DNA of 64,000 nucleotides. Origin: Cryptomeria japonica (lineage: Eukaryota > Streptophyta > Pinopsida > Cupressales > Cupressaceae). Under the pieces are notes generated by a model. That model was not told the origin of the DNA. It searched no databases and saw only the letters and a list, made by a program, of their open reading frames with translations. The DNA is taken from assembly GCF_030272615.1 (NCBI RefSeq), contig NC_081415.1, positions 420,666,257 to 420,730,256 on the forward strand, written 5' to 3'. Shown in pieces: positions 44,673 through 57,561 of the stretch. How positions within the stretch are numbered: the first letter of the stretch is position 1; each line of letters opens with the position of its first letter. Made by a program: the position numbers and the translations under genes.

Positions 44673-47400
44673 GGATTTATCTCTCATGAACAATGAATCT
44701 ACCTACTTGATGAGCAGAGCATTGAAAATTCTTGAAAAAGTGTGCAAGTATGTCGTAAGAACATGGTAATTATTATGGATAATATGTTGCAGGAGATCCA
44801 GACGCAGTATACACTACATCATCAATCTTACTTTCTTTATTTTGCAAGTGAAGTAATTAAGGTCTTTGGCAGTGATCCTTCATGTGCAAAGTATCTGGGA
44901 GGTTTGATCACAGAGCTTTTTGGGAAAATCATAGGCTTACTCAAGACATCTCAGGAATTTACCGAGACCAGATATTGCAGATGAATGTTTTATTTTGTCA
45001 TTAAGATGCATTAGAAATTGCAGTACTCAAGCAACCCTAACCTAATTTTCATCGGGCATTGGGATAACATAAAACAACCTTCCCCGATAGCCAAAGTTAC
45101 CCCGATGAAGACATGGGGAGAGATCACATTTTCATTTTAGTCATCGGAAATCGGGGTAATAATAAAAAAATACCTTTCTGATAATAGAGAGCTATGCCGA
45201 TGGAGATCATTAAGGTAATATTATTTTAAATTTTCTTTGCCATTAGGTAAGTATTATTAATTAAATATTTTACGTTTTGATTTTTTCGAATTGTAAACTT
45301 CAAAAAAATTACTTAGAGCAATATTGTGATTATAGTAAATTATAAAAGGGATATTTTATAATCTTTACTATTGCAGTTTTATTATTTTAATTATTTCATT
45401 ACGAAATATGATATTTTAGCTTTGCTCTAATGTATATATCAAGGTGAAAGCATATTTATTTGAGGGCAAAGATTATTTTTATTAACATTTGCATAAGGGA
45501 TTATTTTGTTAAAATTTTATTTTTCTAATCATCCCTAATGTAAATTTCCATTCATCAATAAATTGATTATGCCATTTTGTGTGCAGAAATATTATACTTA
45601 TTTCCTCCACGGGCAGTAAGTATTTCTCACTAGAGGTTCAATATAATGATTTTTTTTTAATTATTTAATGCTTTAAATCATTATTATGAATATAGCATTC
45701 TTACATTGCAAATAATATTCCAATATTATTTTTTATCCTTTGAATTACAAAAGAAATATTTTGTTAAACAGATAAAAGATATTTTATTCAAAATTACATT
45801 TTAGAATGTTTCTTTACTTCAAATAAAATAGTGAATAGTATTTGATATTTAATGGGTGAATTTTGTGTTTACCCTAAGTAAATAAATTGAACATATTCAT
45901 TAGGGTAAATTATTTACATCATATGATAATGTTTGATTGATTTTTGCAAAGTATTTATCCTATATGATAAAATATTCCCAAGAAAAATGAAGTTGCCCTA
46001 AAAGGATGAAAAGGTATTGCAAAGTTGGAATATTCATCCATGGATATCATTTTCCAAGGGAACTATTATTATTTAGTATAAAGTATTTTCCCTTCTGTTA
46101 TTATTTGGAAATATATACTAGGGTAAATATTTTGTTTTCCCAAGTATAAATATCACTTTGCAAAATATCCTCTTGATGATATACTTTGATTAAGGAGGGT
46201 TAATCTTGCATTAGGGAAAGAGATTATTAATCTTTCATAAGCAAAACCTAATCGAGAGTAATTAATTTTTTAAATCAATGAATTTGATTGGTTTAGTTTG
46301 TGTGTAGGATATTTTGTCAAAGTTTGGTGATGAGGAATATCGAGGAGTTCAAAAGCAGAAGTGGAATTTTATCAAAGAGAAAGATTAGAAAGAACATTAT
46401 TAAAGCATCATTTAGTATTTTTAGGGTTCCCTTGTAATTATTTATTAAACCAAAGGGTGTGTCCTTTGCAAGGAATGCAATTGTCTGTAACTCCCTTTTA
46501 TGTATGAAAGAGTGTGTCCTTTCATATATGTATTTTGATTCACATACTAATAGGAAGTCATTTTTGTATGTAATAATGGGGGGAAATCATAAGAACAGGA
46601 CGACGTGATGTAAGGACTGAATGTCAGTTTGTATTAGGGAAGTCTATAGGAAGAAGAAGTATCATTTAATGCAAGCAATCTGTAATGGAGTATCTGCAAG
46701 TGCAGCTTATGTATGCAATTATTTCCTGAAGATTAATATACAAGGTTCGATGTTTCTTTTTCCGAATACTATGTACAATTTTGTGTTGATGATTATCTTT
46801 GTCCTCTTGATAAATCTATTTATAGATTTGCTATGATGTGAATCACATGTCGTTGCATTAAGTGAAAGATTGAGTTCTTATTGTTTGTGTAACGCATACT
46901 GAACCTTCATAGTTGATGAGAAGTTGTCTCTTGAGTTGATAAGATATTTTATCCACAAAGTGTCATATATATCCTTGGATAGAGGCACTGGTCTGTTATT
47001 GATCTTTTAAGGTTTTGATCTGTATGCATTCAAGGTCCTTGATAGAGAAACGTTCTTCCCAAATCCTATAAGAACTGATCTATGAAGATTTCATTTAAGT
47101 CCTAAAAGCAATCTCATTTTCAATATACATTCACAATCATTTCTTTTCAAAGCATTCAGTTAAAGCACATAATAAAGCATAGTTGCAGAATAATAATTTA
47201 CCAGTTGTGAAAACTTGCTAAAAGGTTTAAATCCACTATAAATAACCTCTTTAGTGCTTGAGAGGAAGAGGCACACCCAGCTAGGTTCAGTGGAGCCTAA
47301 AGTGTAGAGGGATCTAGTCCTTGACTGTCCCTGTTCGTTGGCCAAGGTTGATTGGACTACTTGAGGATTTGGCAAGTCTTTTGGTTTTCCAATCTGTGGT
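44673..47400. other. Unassigned AT-rich DNA
   Basis: No gene is supported. At 45050-45210 CCCCGAT and ATCGGGG words recur in both orientations and may mark ends of a DNA transposon. At 46430-46560 there are two phrases ggtgtgtcctttgcaagg and gagtgtgtcctttcatat, and around 47225 ctataaataacc, which look like retroelement promoter or LTR sequence. A frame at 44742-44984 has no known motif. Confidence 0.3.
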
Positions 47401-49130
47401 TTTGGGAACCAACACACACAACATGGATCAAGTCCTAAAATCCTATTTATTACTCCTCAAGTACACACCATTCCTAGATCTTATAGGTTGATGTTTCCTT
47501 GCACAAACAATGTATAAAAATGGGAAGCCTTGGTCATGAGTATCAAAGTAGCAGTAGAATGGAACATCACAAAGTTACTAGTCTATGGGGACTCTCAGCT
47601 GGTCATCAATCAAGTCAATAATGACTATCAGACAAAAGATGACAAGTTGATGCCATACAAGAGAATGGTGGATGATTTTAAGAAATACTTTGTTGAGATC
47701 AAGTTTGAACACATTCTAAGACTTGAAAACAAAGCTGCAGATGCCATGCCAACCATCGCCTCTCTTCTACAAATACCAGAACAACAGACTTGTTATGAAT
47801 TCCTAGTGGAATAATTGATTTCCCCAACCTATGAAAATCCCGATTTCCAAGTCATATGCCACCTAGTCGGTTCTAAATCTCCAACCTATGGGAAAACCTA
47901 TACATATCTGAAAGACAATACTCTTCCACCTGATCTATCCTAGAACCAAAAATGAAACCTTATCTATCAAGCAGCCTGGTAAACCCTAACAATAGATATA
48001 CTTTATTGATGAGGTGTGGATGGTACTCTCCTCATGTGTCTTAAAAGTAACGAATCTAAAACGGCCTTACAAGAGGTTCACGAAGGTATTTATGGTACTC
48101 ATTCAAGTGGTCCTACTCTAGCCAAGAAACTTCTTAGAATGGGATACTATTGGCCAAACATGGAAAATGAATCTTATCTATTTGCTAGAAAGTTCCAAAA
48201 ATGCAAAATTCATGACAATCTTATACATGCACCAACACAAGAGCTGCAACCATTCACAAAATCATGATCGTTCTGTCAATGGGGACTTGACCTCATGGGT
48301 AAGATCCATCCCTCCTCTTCCAATGGACATGAGTTCATAATCACAGCCACAAAGTATTTCACAAAGTGGATTGAAGCCGTTCCATTAACCAGTGTTATCG
48401 ACAAGCAAATATTCTCATTCATATTGAACTATATTATCTATCGGTACGACATTCCTAGTTCCATTATCCCTTCAAGAACTACGATGCATATGAACTTTGT
48501 GAATGATTCCATATATAGCATCACTTTCCACACCTTATTATCCTCAATGGAATGGTAAAGAAGAAGCTTCAAATAAAATCATTTTGAAAATCCTAAAGAA
48601 AACTATGAACGATGTTGGTCATGATTGGCATGTCCAATTAAATCTTGTCTTATGGGCATACCGAACTAGCATCCATACCCCAATAGGAGCCACACCATAT
48701 GCACTTGTATATGGATTAGAATCTATCTTACCCATTGAGGTCGAGCTACCTTCACTCAAAGTATCATTGAAAGGATTCATCCTAGATGAGGATTACCGGG
48801 TATCTAGACTACAAGAGCTAGAGTTGCTAGATGAACGTCATCAACATTTTTTTGATCATCTAAAAGCATATCATCAAAGAATGTCCAGAAGTTATAACCA
48901 CAGAGTGAAGCCAAGAATGTTTTAGGTCGATGACTTGGTACTAAAATAAAATCCCCACAATCAACATGATTGGGAAAAGAAAGGCAAATTTGAACTAAAT
49001 TGGCTAGGTCCATTCATTTTCATATCAGCATATGGATCTAGGGCATATCAACTATCTACATTAGAAAGGGATCTATTTAATGAACCTATCAACAACACCC
49101 ATCTCAAGAATTTATATACCCGAGTCATCC
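47400..49130 (+). pseudogene. Pol remnant of Tat-like element D (second RNase H and integrase)
   Basis: It begins in the archaeal-type RNase H (LFITPQ, SYRLMFPCTNN, YGDSQLVINQVNNDYQTKDD). It continues through the zinc-binding-like part (EVHEGIYGTHSSGPTLAKKL), the integrase core (FCQWGLDLMGKIHPSSSNGH) and the C-terminal part (NWLGPF, YGSRAYQLS). It is closely related to element C. The first acidic site of the core reads ATKYFTKW, with Lys, and the second block near 48470 is lost by a small deletion and frameshift. Stops occur near 47815, 47940, 48267 and 48925. The 5' half of pol and all of gag are absent. Confidence 0.85.
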
Positions 49131-50110
49131 ACTGCACTAAAAAATCAAGAAAATACAAAATAAAAATAACAAAATAAAAAATAAAGCAAGAAAAAAAATT
49201 TAAAAAAGTAAAAAATCAACAAAGTGCAATACAAGAAAGTAGTGAAAACCTGGCAACAAGCACTATCTGTGATTGATCGACTCTTCTATATATTAGTACA
49301 TATATCATATATCTACTTTTCACTATCATTATCCATATCCATAATTTAAAAAAGCTTCATGTACACCTCGGGCATTTTAGTAATATCTCACCATGGCTTG
49401 GTGATCATTGTATATATCCATAATAAAAGGTTGTGTCTATACCGAGGGAAAAAATCCTGAACTCAATGGGGGTAGTTCACTTTGATCTTAAACAAGCAAG
49501 AAAACAAACAATAAGACATGTGCCTCAAACAAGGATCACAAAAATCAATAGTGAACATTGACACCAAATTTCCCAAACACACATGGTAGAATACAAACCA
49601 AAACCAAACTAAAATCCATTAGCAAGATTTTTTTATCTGACAAGGGGCATGAATAAGTGTGAATGTTCATCTATGGTATTTTGATTTTTGTTATCATATC
49701 TCTTGAGTGACTCAAGGATGTCTTGACACTAGAGAAGCAAGGAAGGAGCTTGATTTTTTTTTTGTCTATTGTTTGTGAGTGAATCCTTAATCCTATGCAA
49801 ATTTTTTGCAAGATGTGATCGGTAATGCATCATCAAGGGCATTTCGGATTTGTATAGGAAGAAGGTTAAATCTTGTCTATTTTATGCAAACAAAACTTAG
49901 GTCATCTTGGTTCAATTATACCTTGATGCTTGTGTCATTTTGGAATATTAAAATCCATGTAAGTTGTACTCAGGTCATCATGGTTCAATTATACCATCGA
50001 TGTTTGTACTAACTTTCAACATCTTAAAAGCTCAGTATTTCAACATCTTAAAAGCTCAATAATGATAAAAAGAGCACAAACAATTGACCAATAGAATGAT
50101 AAGCTGCATA
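49131..50110. other. Spacer 3' of pol in element D
   Basis: An A-rich run at 49140-49230 is followed by GTGAAAACCTGGCAAC, both also present after pol in element C. A purine-rich run aatgggggtag at about 49470 looks like an internal polypurine tract. No gene was recognised. Confidence 0.5.
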
Positions 50111-50560
50111 ATTAGGCTTGCATGGCTACAAATAACATCATCATCATCATCATCATTGCATTTAGTTATACATCATCATGCATATGCATAAGCATCAATA
50201 AACACATCCTCATGATATAGGTATAATCATCATATAAACATGTCACAATAAAATCATGTAGGTCACATCATCATAAAATCACTCACCACATGGAAATCAC
50301 ATGCATACATAAGTAGGAATCATATAGGAATCTGTAGAATATAGAGCTAAAATTAAATACATCCATCACATCTAAAACATCTAGAAACATCACATCATCT
50401 AACATAAGTACATCATGTGGATCCAAAGAAAATCATCATTGCATCTCATAAAATAATTAAAATAAATCACTATCAAGGGTACACAGATATCATAACCAAA
50501 TAAGAGATACCAAAAAATGGTCAACATCATATAACTATCCAAATAAATCAGTGTATACAT
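50110..50560. repeat. CAT-rich tract of element D
   Basis: It contains a (CAT)n run at about 50138-50157 and many catca, atcat and acatc words. It occupies the same position, between pol and the PMD gene, as in fragment B and element C. Confidence 0.65.
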
Positions 50561-50569
50561 CATGATCGG

Positions 50570-51290
50570 GGCACATAGATCTATGCATGGCTATCACAAG
50601 AGGTTGTAGCCCTAGCTCCACATGTACCCAAAGGACCAGTACCTGCACTACCACCACTCAGATCTCTCCTAGGATCCATGACTCCCTGACTCTATGTGCC
50701 CCGCTGTGATCCCCCATGCCTAGAACTTTGTGCATAGGATGCTGCTTGTCTCTCTAGGGGCACAACTTAAAAGTAGAGACCCCAATAATACTCAACCTGT
50801 CCTATATGATATACAAGATCTCTCATTGTCTCTCTAGTTAGTCCCTGAGTGGCTGTTTATTGTAAGGTCTGAATCAGCTCCTCGGAATAGCCATATCCCT
50901 TTATAGTTTTATCACGCTTAGTCGTCAACTAAGCAATATGTGCTTGTGCCTATGCTTGCTTCACTTGTAACCCCTATATCATAGACTATAAGGCCACTAT
51001 CTAGACTTGCTGCTAGTGGGGTGGTACTATAATCTATACTATTGGCTACTATGATGGTTGGGGATCTTGTGCCACCTGCACTGAGATATCCTATAGGGGA
51101 GTTGGTGCTGGAGGCATATCTACTCACCTCCACCAAAAATGGCTGCTCATCCTTTGTCTCCTCCTCTATCTCCTCTAACTTAGAATCATCCCCTCCATAG
51201 CCCCTGATACCACCAATATCCTACCCAGTCTATAAAGGTCCACCCTAGCCTGCATCTCTCACTCCACCACCCCTCCCAATTATACCTCCA
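50570..51290 (-). pseudogene. C-terminal part of the antisense PMD gene of element D
   Basis: This piece was separated from its N-terminal part by the chromovirus inserted at 51291. Read on the minus strand it contains a heptad-like helix (IVAL, then GLQVKQAQAQAHIA, allowing for stops), KTIKGYGYSEELIQTLQ, DLVYHIGQVEYYWGLYF and HGGSQRG. Element C has comparable pieces in the same order (coiled coil, YWRDLYYGVV, MGGSQRR). It ends near 50570, next to the CAT-rich tract. Multiple stops are present. Confidence 0.7.
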
Positions 51291-52882
51291 TGGTGCAAGA
51301 GCACCTAGTTTTTTACTAGTTTAGTTGATGCATTTCCAAATTTTAGAAGGATTGATCATGTTTGGGATCAATGAATGAATAATGGATTGTGGTTAGATCC
51401 ACAAGTGTGGTTTAGAGTTATTTTAAGTGTATTTTTCATCAAAGTGTGTTTGTTTTCTCAGTTTTGGCCAATATGCCCGTGTAAGCCAAAAATGACATTA
51501 TTTTACAAAATAGGGTAAAACTCATTGTAAGGCCTTATTACAAATTTGGTCATGTTTTTTTAATGTTAGGGAACCATCCTAGGAGGTTTGGAATGTAGAG
51601 AAATGCCTAAGTTGTAAAAATGCAAAATGGAGCAAAAGTTGTCATTGTTGCTTGACAACTTTTTGCAACTTTTTGGGCAACTTTGTAAAATTGAGCAAAT
51701 CACTAGTTAGGAAACCGATGAGGAGTTTTTTATGACCAAGGAGTCATATAAAATGTTTTTTCAGTGATTTGACATGGGTTGGAAGATCCAAGAGTAAGTT
51801 TGAATAAACTTTGAAGACAATTTCTAGATTTTTGCTATATATTTTGTCAATTTGGTAGCAGCAATCCGTACCAAATAGATTGATCTTGTTATTGTTCTTT
51901 CATGGTGATTTATTTTATGATATTGTGTTTCTCAGGAAGTGTTTGTATCTTTCCTTAGTGCAGGTTTGGTGTGTGTTTGCAATTTATCTCTTACTGCACT
52001 ACTCTCGGTCTGAGCAAGGGTTTAAGACCCTAGACATGGTTCCAACTTGAAATCCCATTGTGTTTGTTCAATGGCCCTTGGGATTCAAGTCATGGAACCT
52101 TTTTATAGTGTACATATTATTTGGAATGTCCTGGAGGTTGTTTGGAAGCCACTTTCTATCATGTCCTAGGTGAGCTCTACCATAGCTCGATTGGGAATAT
52201 GACTGCCAATTTGTCTTTACTTGTAGAGATGAACAAATGTGAATGTGACAAGTATTTGGAATGGAAGAATGATGCAAGACAAATTCTTAGTGAAGATATG
52301 GAGGTATGATAGGGTGTAGAAGGTAATAAACTCTATTGGTGAAGACTGCTAATTCTAAAACCCTCAAAAGTGCCATTTTTGGGATCCGTACCGATACGGA
52401 CAAACCAAACAGCCTACCCTAGTGAATCCAATTTTTTGTCCAAAAGGGTACTCAGATCACTAAAGATTTTGGGAGGTCCTTTGAGTATTTTTTGAGTAAT
52501 TGCACAAAAACCGGTAAGGTGGGGCTAATAGGGGCTCTAGGGCTACTAGGCCTAGAAAATAGGAAGAAGAGGAAGCGATGGGAAAATGGAGAGAAACCAA
52601 TTGAAGAACCAATTGAATGGAGTTGAAACACTTACCATAAACCCCCTGAGACCCTTACAAGTATGTGTTGGAGGTTTGGATGATCTAATGGTTGGATTTA
52701 CTCTAGTGAATCCTAGCCATGCTTGAGAGTAACTGCAGAAAGAAAATTGATAGGGAGCACTCCAAAGGAGTTTGATTGTTTGATTTGTTAATGGACAAGT
52801 GAAGAGTGTTGGAATTCCACTAAAACATCCTTTACCTACCTATTGAGAAAGGTGTAACTCTTTTGTGAGATTCTCCCCATCA
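51291..52882 (+). repeat. 5' LTR of the chromovirus
   Basis: It starts TGGTGCAAGAGCACC and ends TTCTCCCCATCA. A TATA-like TTTTTATAGTG lies near 52090-52100, though the twin LTR has a base change there. No coding frame is supported inside. Confidence 0.95.
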
Positions 52883-52885
52883 AAG

Positions 52886-52900
52886 TGGTATCAGAGCGAG
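52886..52900 (+). promoter_or_regulatory. Primer-binding site (initiator Met tRNA) of the chromovirus
   Basis: TGGTATCAGAGCGAG lies three bases after the 5' LTR. The first 12 bases are the standard plant tRNA-iMet complement. Confidence 0.95.
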
Positions 52901-52925
52901 TTAAGATTTGGGAAGAAACCAATTC

Positions 52926-54180
52926 ATGTCAGAGACTGAGTTAGTAGGAGAAAATAACCTCAATATGGTGACCAATGTAGAGTTAGCCAAAAAGGTAGAA
53001 GATCAAGAGGAAGATATTACAATCCTCAGGGTAAGATTACAATAGTTGGAGAGAAAACTAGGCGAAGTTGAAGACAAGATTGAGAAGGTAACAATCAAAA
53101 TCAATGAAGGGAATGGTAAAGAAGTAGTAGAAGAGGATGGTACACCTAAACCAGATCCTATTCTACCTGAAGAACCTTTCCTTAGAGCCATCAAAGAATT
53201 AGGAGGGAAGTCCCTAGAAGGAGTGCCACTTTTTTATGTAAAAATGGAACCATAAGTGGTCATGGAATGGATTGAAGGATTGGAGAATCACTTTGAATGT
53301 GATGGAATTAGTGAAGCACAAAAGGTGAAGGTAGCTAAATATAGATTGAGAGGACTAGCCTTGACTTGGTGGAAGTTCATCCAAGACAAGAGGCAAAAGG
53401 AGGGTAAGAACCCAATTTCCACTTGAAAAGGAATGCTAGCCAAGGTGAGAGAAGCCTATATCCCTAAAGACTATGAAATTAAAGTACACAAGAGGAGACA
53501 AAACTTGAGACAAAGAGAACTAGATGTGAGCAGCTACACTGAGGAATTTCAGAAATTGTGTTTGAGATCTAAGGTGGTAGAAGATGAAAGCATCAAGGTA
53601 GCTAGGTATTTGAATGGTTTGAGATGTAATATACAAGAAGAGTTAAGTTTGGTGTGTCCTATTATTGTCCACAAGTGCTATCAATTGGCACTCAAGGTGG
53701 AAGAGAAGAGTAAAAAGAAACAAGAGTAGAGCAACAAAGGTAGAGGTAGGGGAAGAGATGGCAGAGGTCATAGAGGTAGCTATGGTGGAAGAAGTGTAGA
53801 CCAAAGATCCCAAGGGGAATCCATGTTGGTAGAACAAAGTGGTGATTCCAATAGCAAAAGTAGCTATAGAGGAAGGGGATCTAGCAACTCTAGTAGAGGA
53901 AGGTCTAGTGGATCAGGAAGAGGGTCCTATTTCACCACAATGAAGTGTTACAATTGCCATCAACTTGGACACTTGGCCTATAGATTTTCTAAGAAGACTT
54001 CTTCATCTGAAGGAGGTGAGAGGAGAGTAAATTATATTCAGGAAGATGCAAAAAATGTGAAGGCATCATAAGTGAGTTTAGATTCTAAGGTTGGAGAGAA
54101 TCTCATGATGAGAAGAGTCTTGATCAAAGAACTAGTTAAGGAAGAACCTATCCAAAGAAGATCCTTGTTTAGGATAAAGT
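52926..54180 (+). pseudogene. Gag of the chromovirus, broken
   Basis: The frame from ATG 52926 contains a coiled N-terminus (ELAKKVEDQEEDITILRVRL), the capsid core (WIEGLENHFECDGISEAQKV, YRLRGLALTWW) and an Arg/Gly/Ser-rich stretch. The zinc knuckle CYNCHQLGHLAYRF has Phe where the last Cys should be. In-frame stops occur at 53043, 53253, about 53417, 53727 and 54069, all one transition from Gln or Trp codons. Near 54172 a small deletion shifts into the pol frame. Confidence 0.88.
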
Positions 54181-57100
54181 ATGCATAGTGGTAGTGGATT
54201 CAGGTTCCATTGATAATATAGTGTCAGAAGAAGCAGTAAGTAAACTCAACCTCCAAAGGATCCCACATAGTCATCCATATAGGGTTACTTGGCTCAACAA
54301 GGGGTAGCATGTTCTAGTGAATGAACAAACTTGGGTGGAGTTTACCATAGGAGGCTACAAGGACAAAATCTTGTGTGACATCTTTCCAATGGATGCATGC
54401 CACCTACTTCTAGGTAGTCCTTGGCAATTTGACAGGAAAGCAATACACCATGGAGAAAAGAATGCCTATAATTTTCAAAAAGATGGGATTACCTATAAAA
54501 TTCAGTCCATAGGAGATCAAGAAGAGGGAAGATCTAAAGGTTCCAATGTGTTATTGGTTGGTGAGAAGGAAATAATTAACACTCTCAAGGAAGGAGAAGG
54601 AGTGGGGTTTGAAATGGTAGTGAAACCAAAAGAATAAACCAAGGATAAGAAGGTATGCATTCCCAAAAAAGTGCAACCTATACTAAATCAGTTCAAGGAC
54701 ACTATAAGTGATGGAACACCTGCAACCTTGCCTCCTCAATGTTCCATAAGTCACCAAATTGACTTCATTCCTAGAGCCTCATTGCCCAATAAGGCAAATT
54801 ACAAAATGACACCAGAGCAGAATAAAGATTTAGCTAAACAAATCCAAGAACTCTTGGATAATGGTCTAATAAGGAAGAGCATCATCCCATGTGTAGTTCC
54901 CACCATTTTGGCACCAAAGAAGGGAGGTACTTGGATACTTTGCACTGATTCTAGAGCCATCAACCGGATTACAATCAAGTATAGGTTTCCCATTCCAAGA
55001 ATTGAAGACTTGATGGATTGTCTAGGAGGAGATGAGTATTTTACCAAGATAGACCTGAAGAGTGGTTACCACCAAATCAGAATCAAGGAGGGAGATGAAT
55101 AGAAGACAACTTTCAAGACCACAAAAGGACTTTATGAATGGCTCGTTATGCCATTTGGACTCACAAATGCCCCTAGCACATTCATGAGACTCATGAATGA
55201 AGTATTCAAGGATTACATTGGTAAATTTATTGTTGTTTATTTAGATGACATCTTGATTTTTAGTAAGTTTAAAGATGAACATCTTAGGCATATAGAGATT
55301 GTATTGAATAAATTATGTGAGGAGCAACTAACTATCAATTTGGACAAATGTGAGTTCATGAAATAGGAGTTGGTATATCTTGGGTTTGTAATCTCAATTG
55401 GTGATTTGGAGATGGATACCTCCAAGGTGGAAGCCATAATTAGTTGGCCTACACCTAAGATAGCAAGTGAAGTGAGGAGTTTTCATGGCTTGGCACAATT
55501 TATAGGAAGTTCATCAGAGGGTTCTATGAGATATGTGCACCTATGCTTGACACAATCAAACGAGGTGTGAAGTCTAAGTTTCAATAGACAAAAGAAGCAC
55601 AAAGAGTATTTGATCTCTTGAAGACAAAAGTGGCTACTGAACTGGTACTAGTTCTTCCAAGCTTTGACAAGCTCTTCACCATAGAATGTGATGCAAGCAA
55701 CATATATAGCAGTTGGAGTGGTACTAAGTCAAGACAATAGACCAATTGCATTTTTCAATGAAAATCTCAATGAGGCCAAGAAGATGTATTCTTCCTATGA
55801 TTTGGAGTTATATACACTTGTACAACCACTTAGGAAATGGAGGCATTATTTTCTGCCTAAAGAATTTGTGGTTTATATTGATAACCAAGCTCTTAGTTTT
55901 CTCAATTCACAAGAAACGTTGAATAATAGGCATATCAAATGGGTAGAGTATTTGCAGTCCTATACTTTCACCATTTAACATAAGAAAGGTCAATGCAATA
56001 AAGTTGTTGATGCATTAAGTAGAAGGTCACTAACAATTCAAGAAGTGCAGCTCAAGAGCATTGGAGTGGATAGTTTCAAGGGGTTATACCAAGATGATGA
56101 AGATTTTTCTGCCATCTACAAGGTTTGTCAAGAGTTTAGAAATCATTTTCATGGTGAATATGCAGATTTTACTTTACAAGATGGTCTTTTGTTCAAAGGA
56201 GGACAACTTTGTGTACCTAGAGGGTCCATGAGAGAAAATTTGATGCAAGAGAAGCATAATGGTTGTTTAAGTGGACATTTTGGATTGAATAAGACTTTGG
56301 CACTTCTCCAAAGATTCTACTATTGGCCAAAGATGCAAAGGGATATCATAAAATATGTGGAGAAATGTGTGGTTTGTCAAAGAGCCAAAGGTACTTCTTC
56401 TAATGTTGGTATCTATCAACCTTTAGCTATCCCAAACCGGCCATGAGAATGTGTAAGTATGGATTTTGTTGTTGGTTTGCCCAAGACCAAATTAGGATTT
56501 AATTGCATCTATGTTGTGGTAGATAGATTTTTAAAAATGGCCCATTTTATTCCATGTAAGGTGACCCATGATGCTAGTCATATTGCTCACTTGTTTTTCA
56601 AGGAAGTCATTAGAATTAATGGCTTACCACTCAGTATTGTATCAGATAGAGATGCAAATTTTATTGGTCATTTTTGGAAGACTCTATGGCAAAGATTGGG
56701 CACTAACTTGTCTTTCAGCTCAGCCTACCATCCCCAAATGGATGGCCAAACAGAGGTGGTGAATAGAATAGTTGGGAACCTTCTTAGGTGTTTGACTAAG
56801 GAGTATGGACAAGCTTGGGATCAGATAATTTATCAAGCTGAATTTGCCTACAATGACAGTGTGAGTAGATCAACCGGTAAGAGTCCTTTTGAGGTAGTTT
56901 ATGGCCTTCATCCTAGAAGTGTGTTGGAGCTCAGAGATATTGGAAAGATGGAACAAAAGAGTGGACATGTTGTAGACATGGCTCAGTCCATGAAATAGAT
57001 TCATGAGCAGATTAGGCAGGCCTTACTAGACACCTCTCAAAGGATTAAAGATAAAGTAGATGAAAAGAGAAGGGATATTCAATTTGTTGTTGGGGACTTA

Positions 57101-57538
57101 GTCATAGTTCATTTGAACAAATAAAGGCTTAAAAAAGGTGTCCCTAGAAAGCTTCAGATGAGAAGGATTGGACCTTGTAAGGTATTGGCTAAGTATGGGC
57201 ACAATGCCTACACGCTTGATCTACTTGGAGGCATGGCTTTATCTCCTATTTTTAATGTTGCAGAATTGGTGCAGTATAAAGGCACACTTATAGAGGAATT
57301 TAGTAGAGTCTCATAGGTATATCAATCACTTTTAGACCTTCCTTTACCACCAACACCCAAGTTTCAATCCTAGAAGGTGTTGGACACAAGGATTCTCAAG
57401 AAGACTAGGCACACCACCTATATGGAACATTTGGTCAAGTGGCAGCATCTTCCATATTTTAAAGCCACTTCAATACCTGAAGTAGACTTTCCTAATCTTG
57501 GAATTCCCCTCTCTTTATTTCCTAAAGGAGTCACTTGA
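54181..57538 (+). pseudogene. Pol of the chromovirus (protease, RT, RNase H, integrase, chromodomain), broken
   Basis: The domains in order are protease (VVVDSGSIDN and HLLLGSPW), RT ([38 protein letters not shown]), RNase H (FFNENLNEAKKMYSSYDLEL), integrase zinc part (GHFGLNKTL, CVVCQRAKG) and integrase core (MDFVVGLPKT, VVVDRFLKMAHF, SDRDANFIGHFW, MDGQTEVVNR). A C-terminal chromodomain has VLDTRILKKTRHT and YMEHLVKWQHLPYF. Catalytic YLDD and the integrase D, D, E are present. It is broken by at least ten stops and by frameshifts at about 55500 and 55690, so it is inactive. The end is TGA 57536-57538, 12 bases before the polypurine tract. Confidence 0.92.
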
Positions 57539-57550
57539 CTTCTTTCTCAT

Positions 57551-57561
57551 TGGGGGAGTAT
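57551..57561 (+). promoter_or_regulatory. Polypurine tract of the chromovirus
   Basis: TTGGGGGAGTA directly precedes the 3' LTR at 57562. It primes second-strand DNA synthesis. Confidence 0.9.

Noticed and set aside
44742-44984. An 80-codon frame as a downstream exon of the GH3 gene
   Set aside because: It lacks the conserved GH3 blocks expected after the SDW motif.
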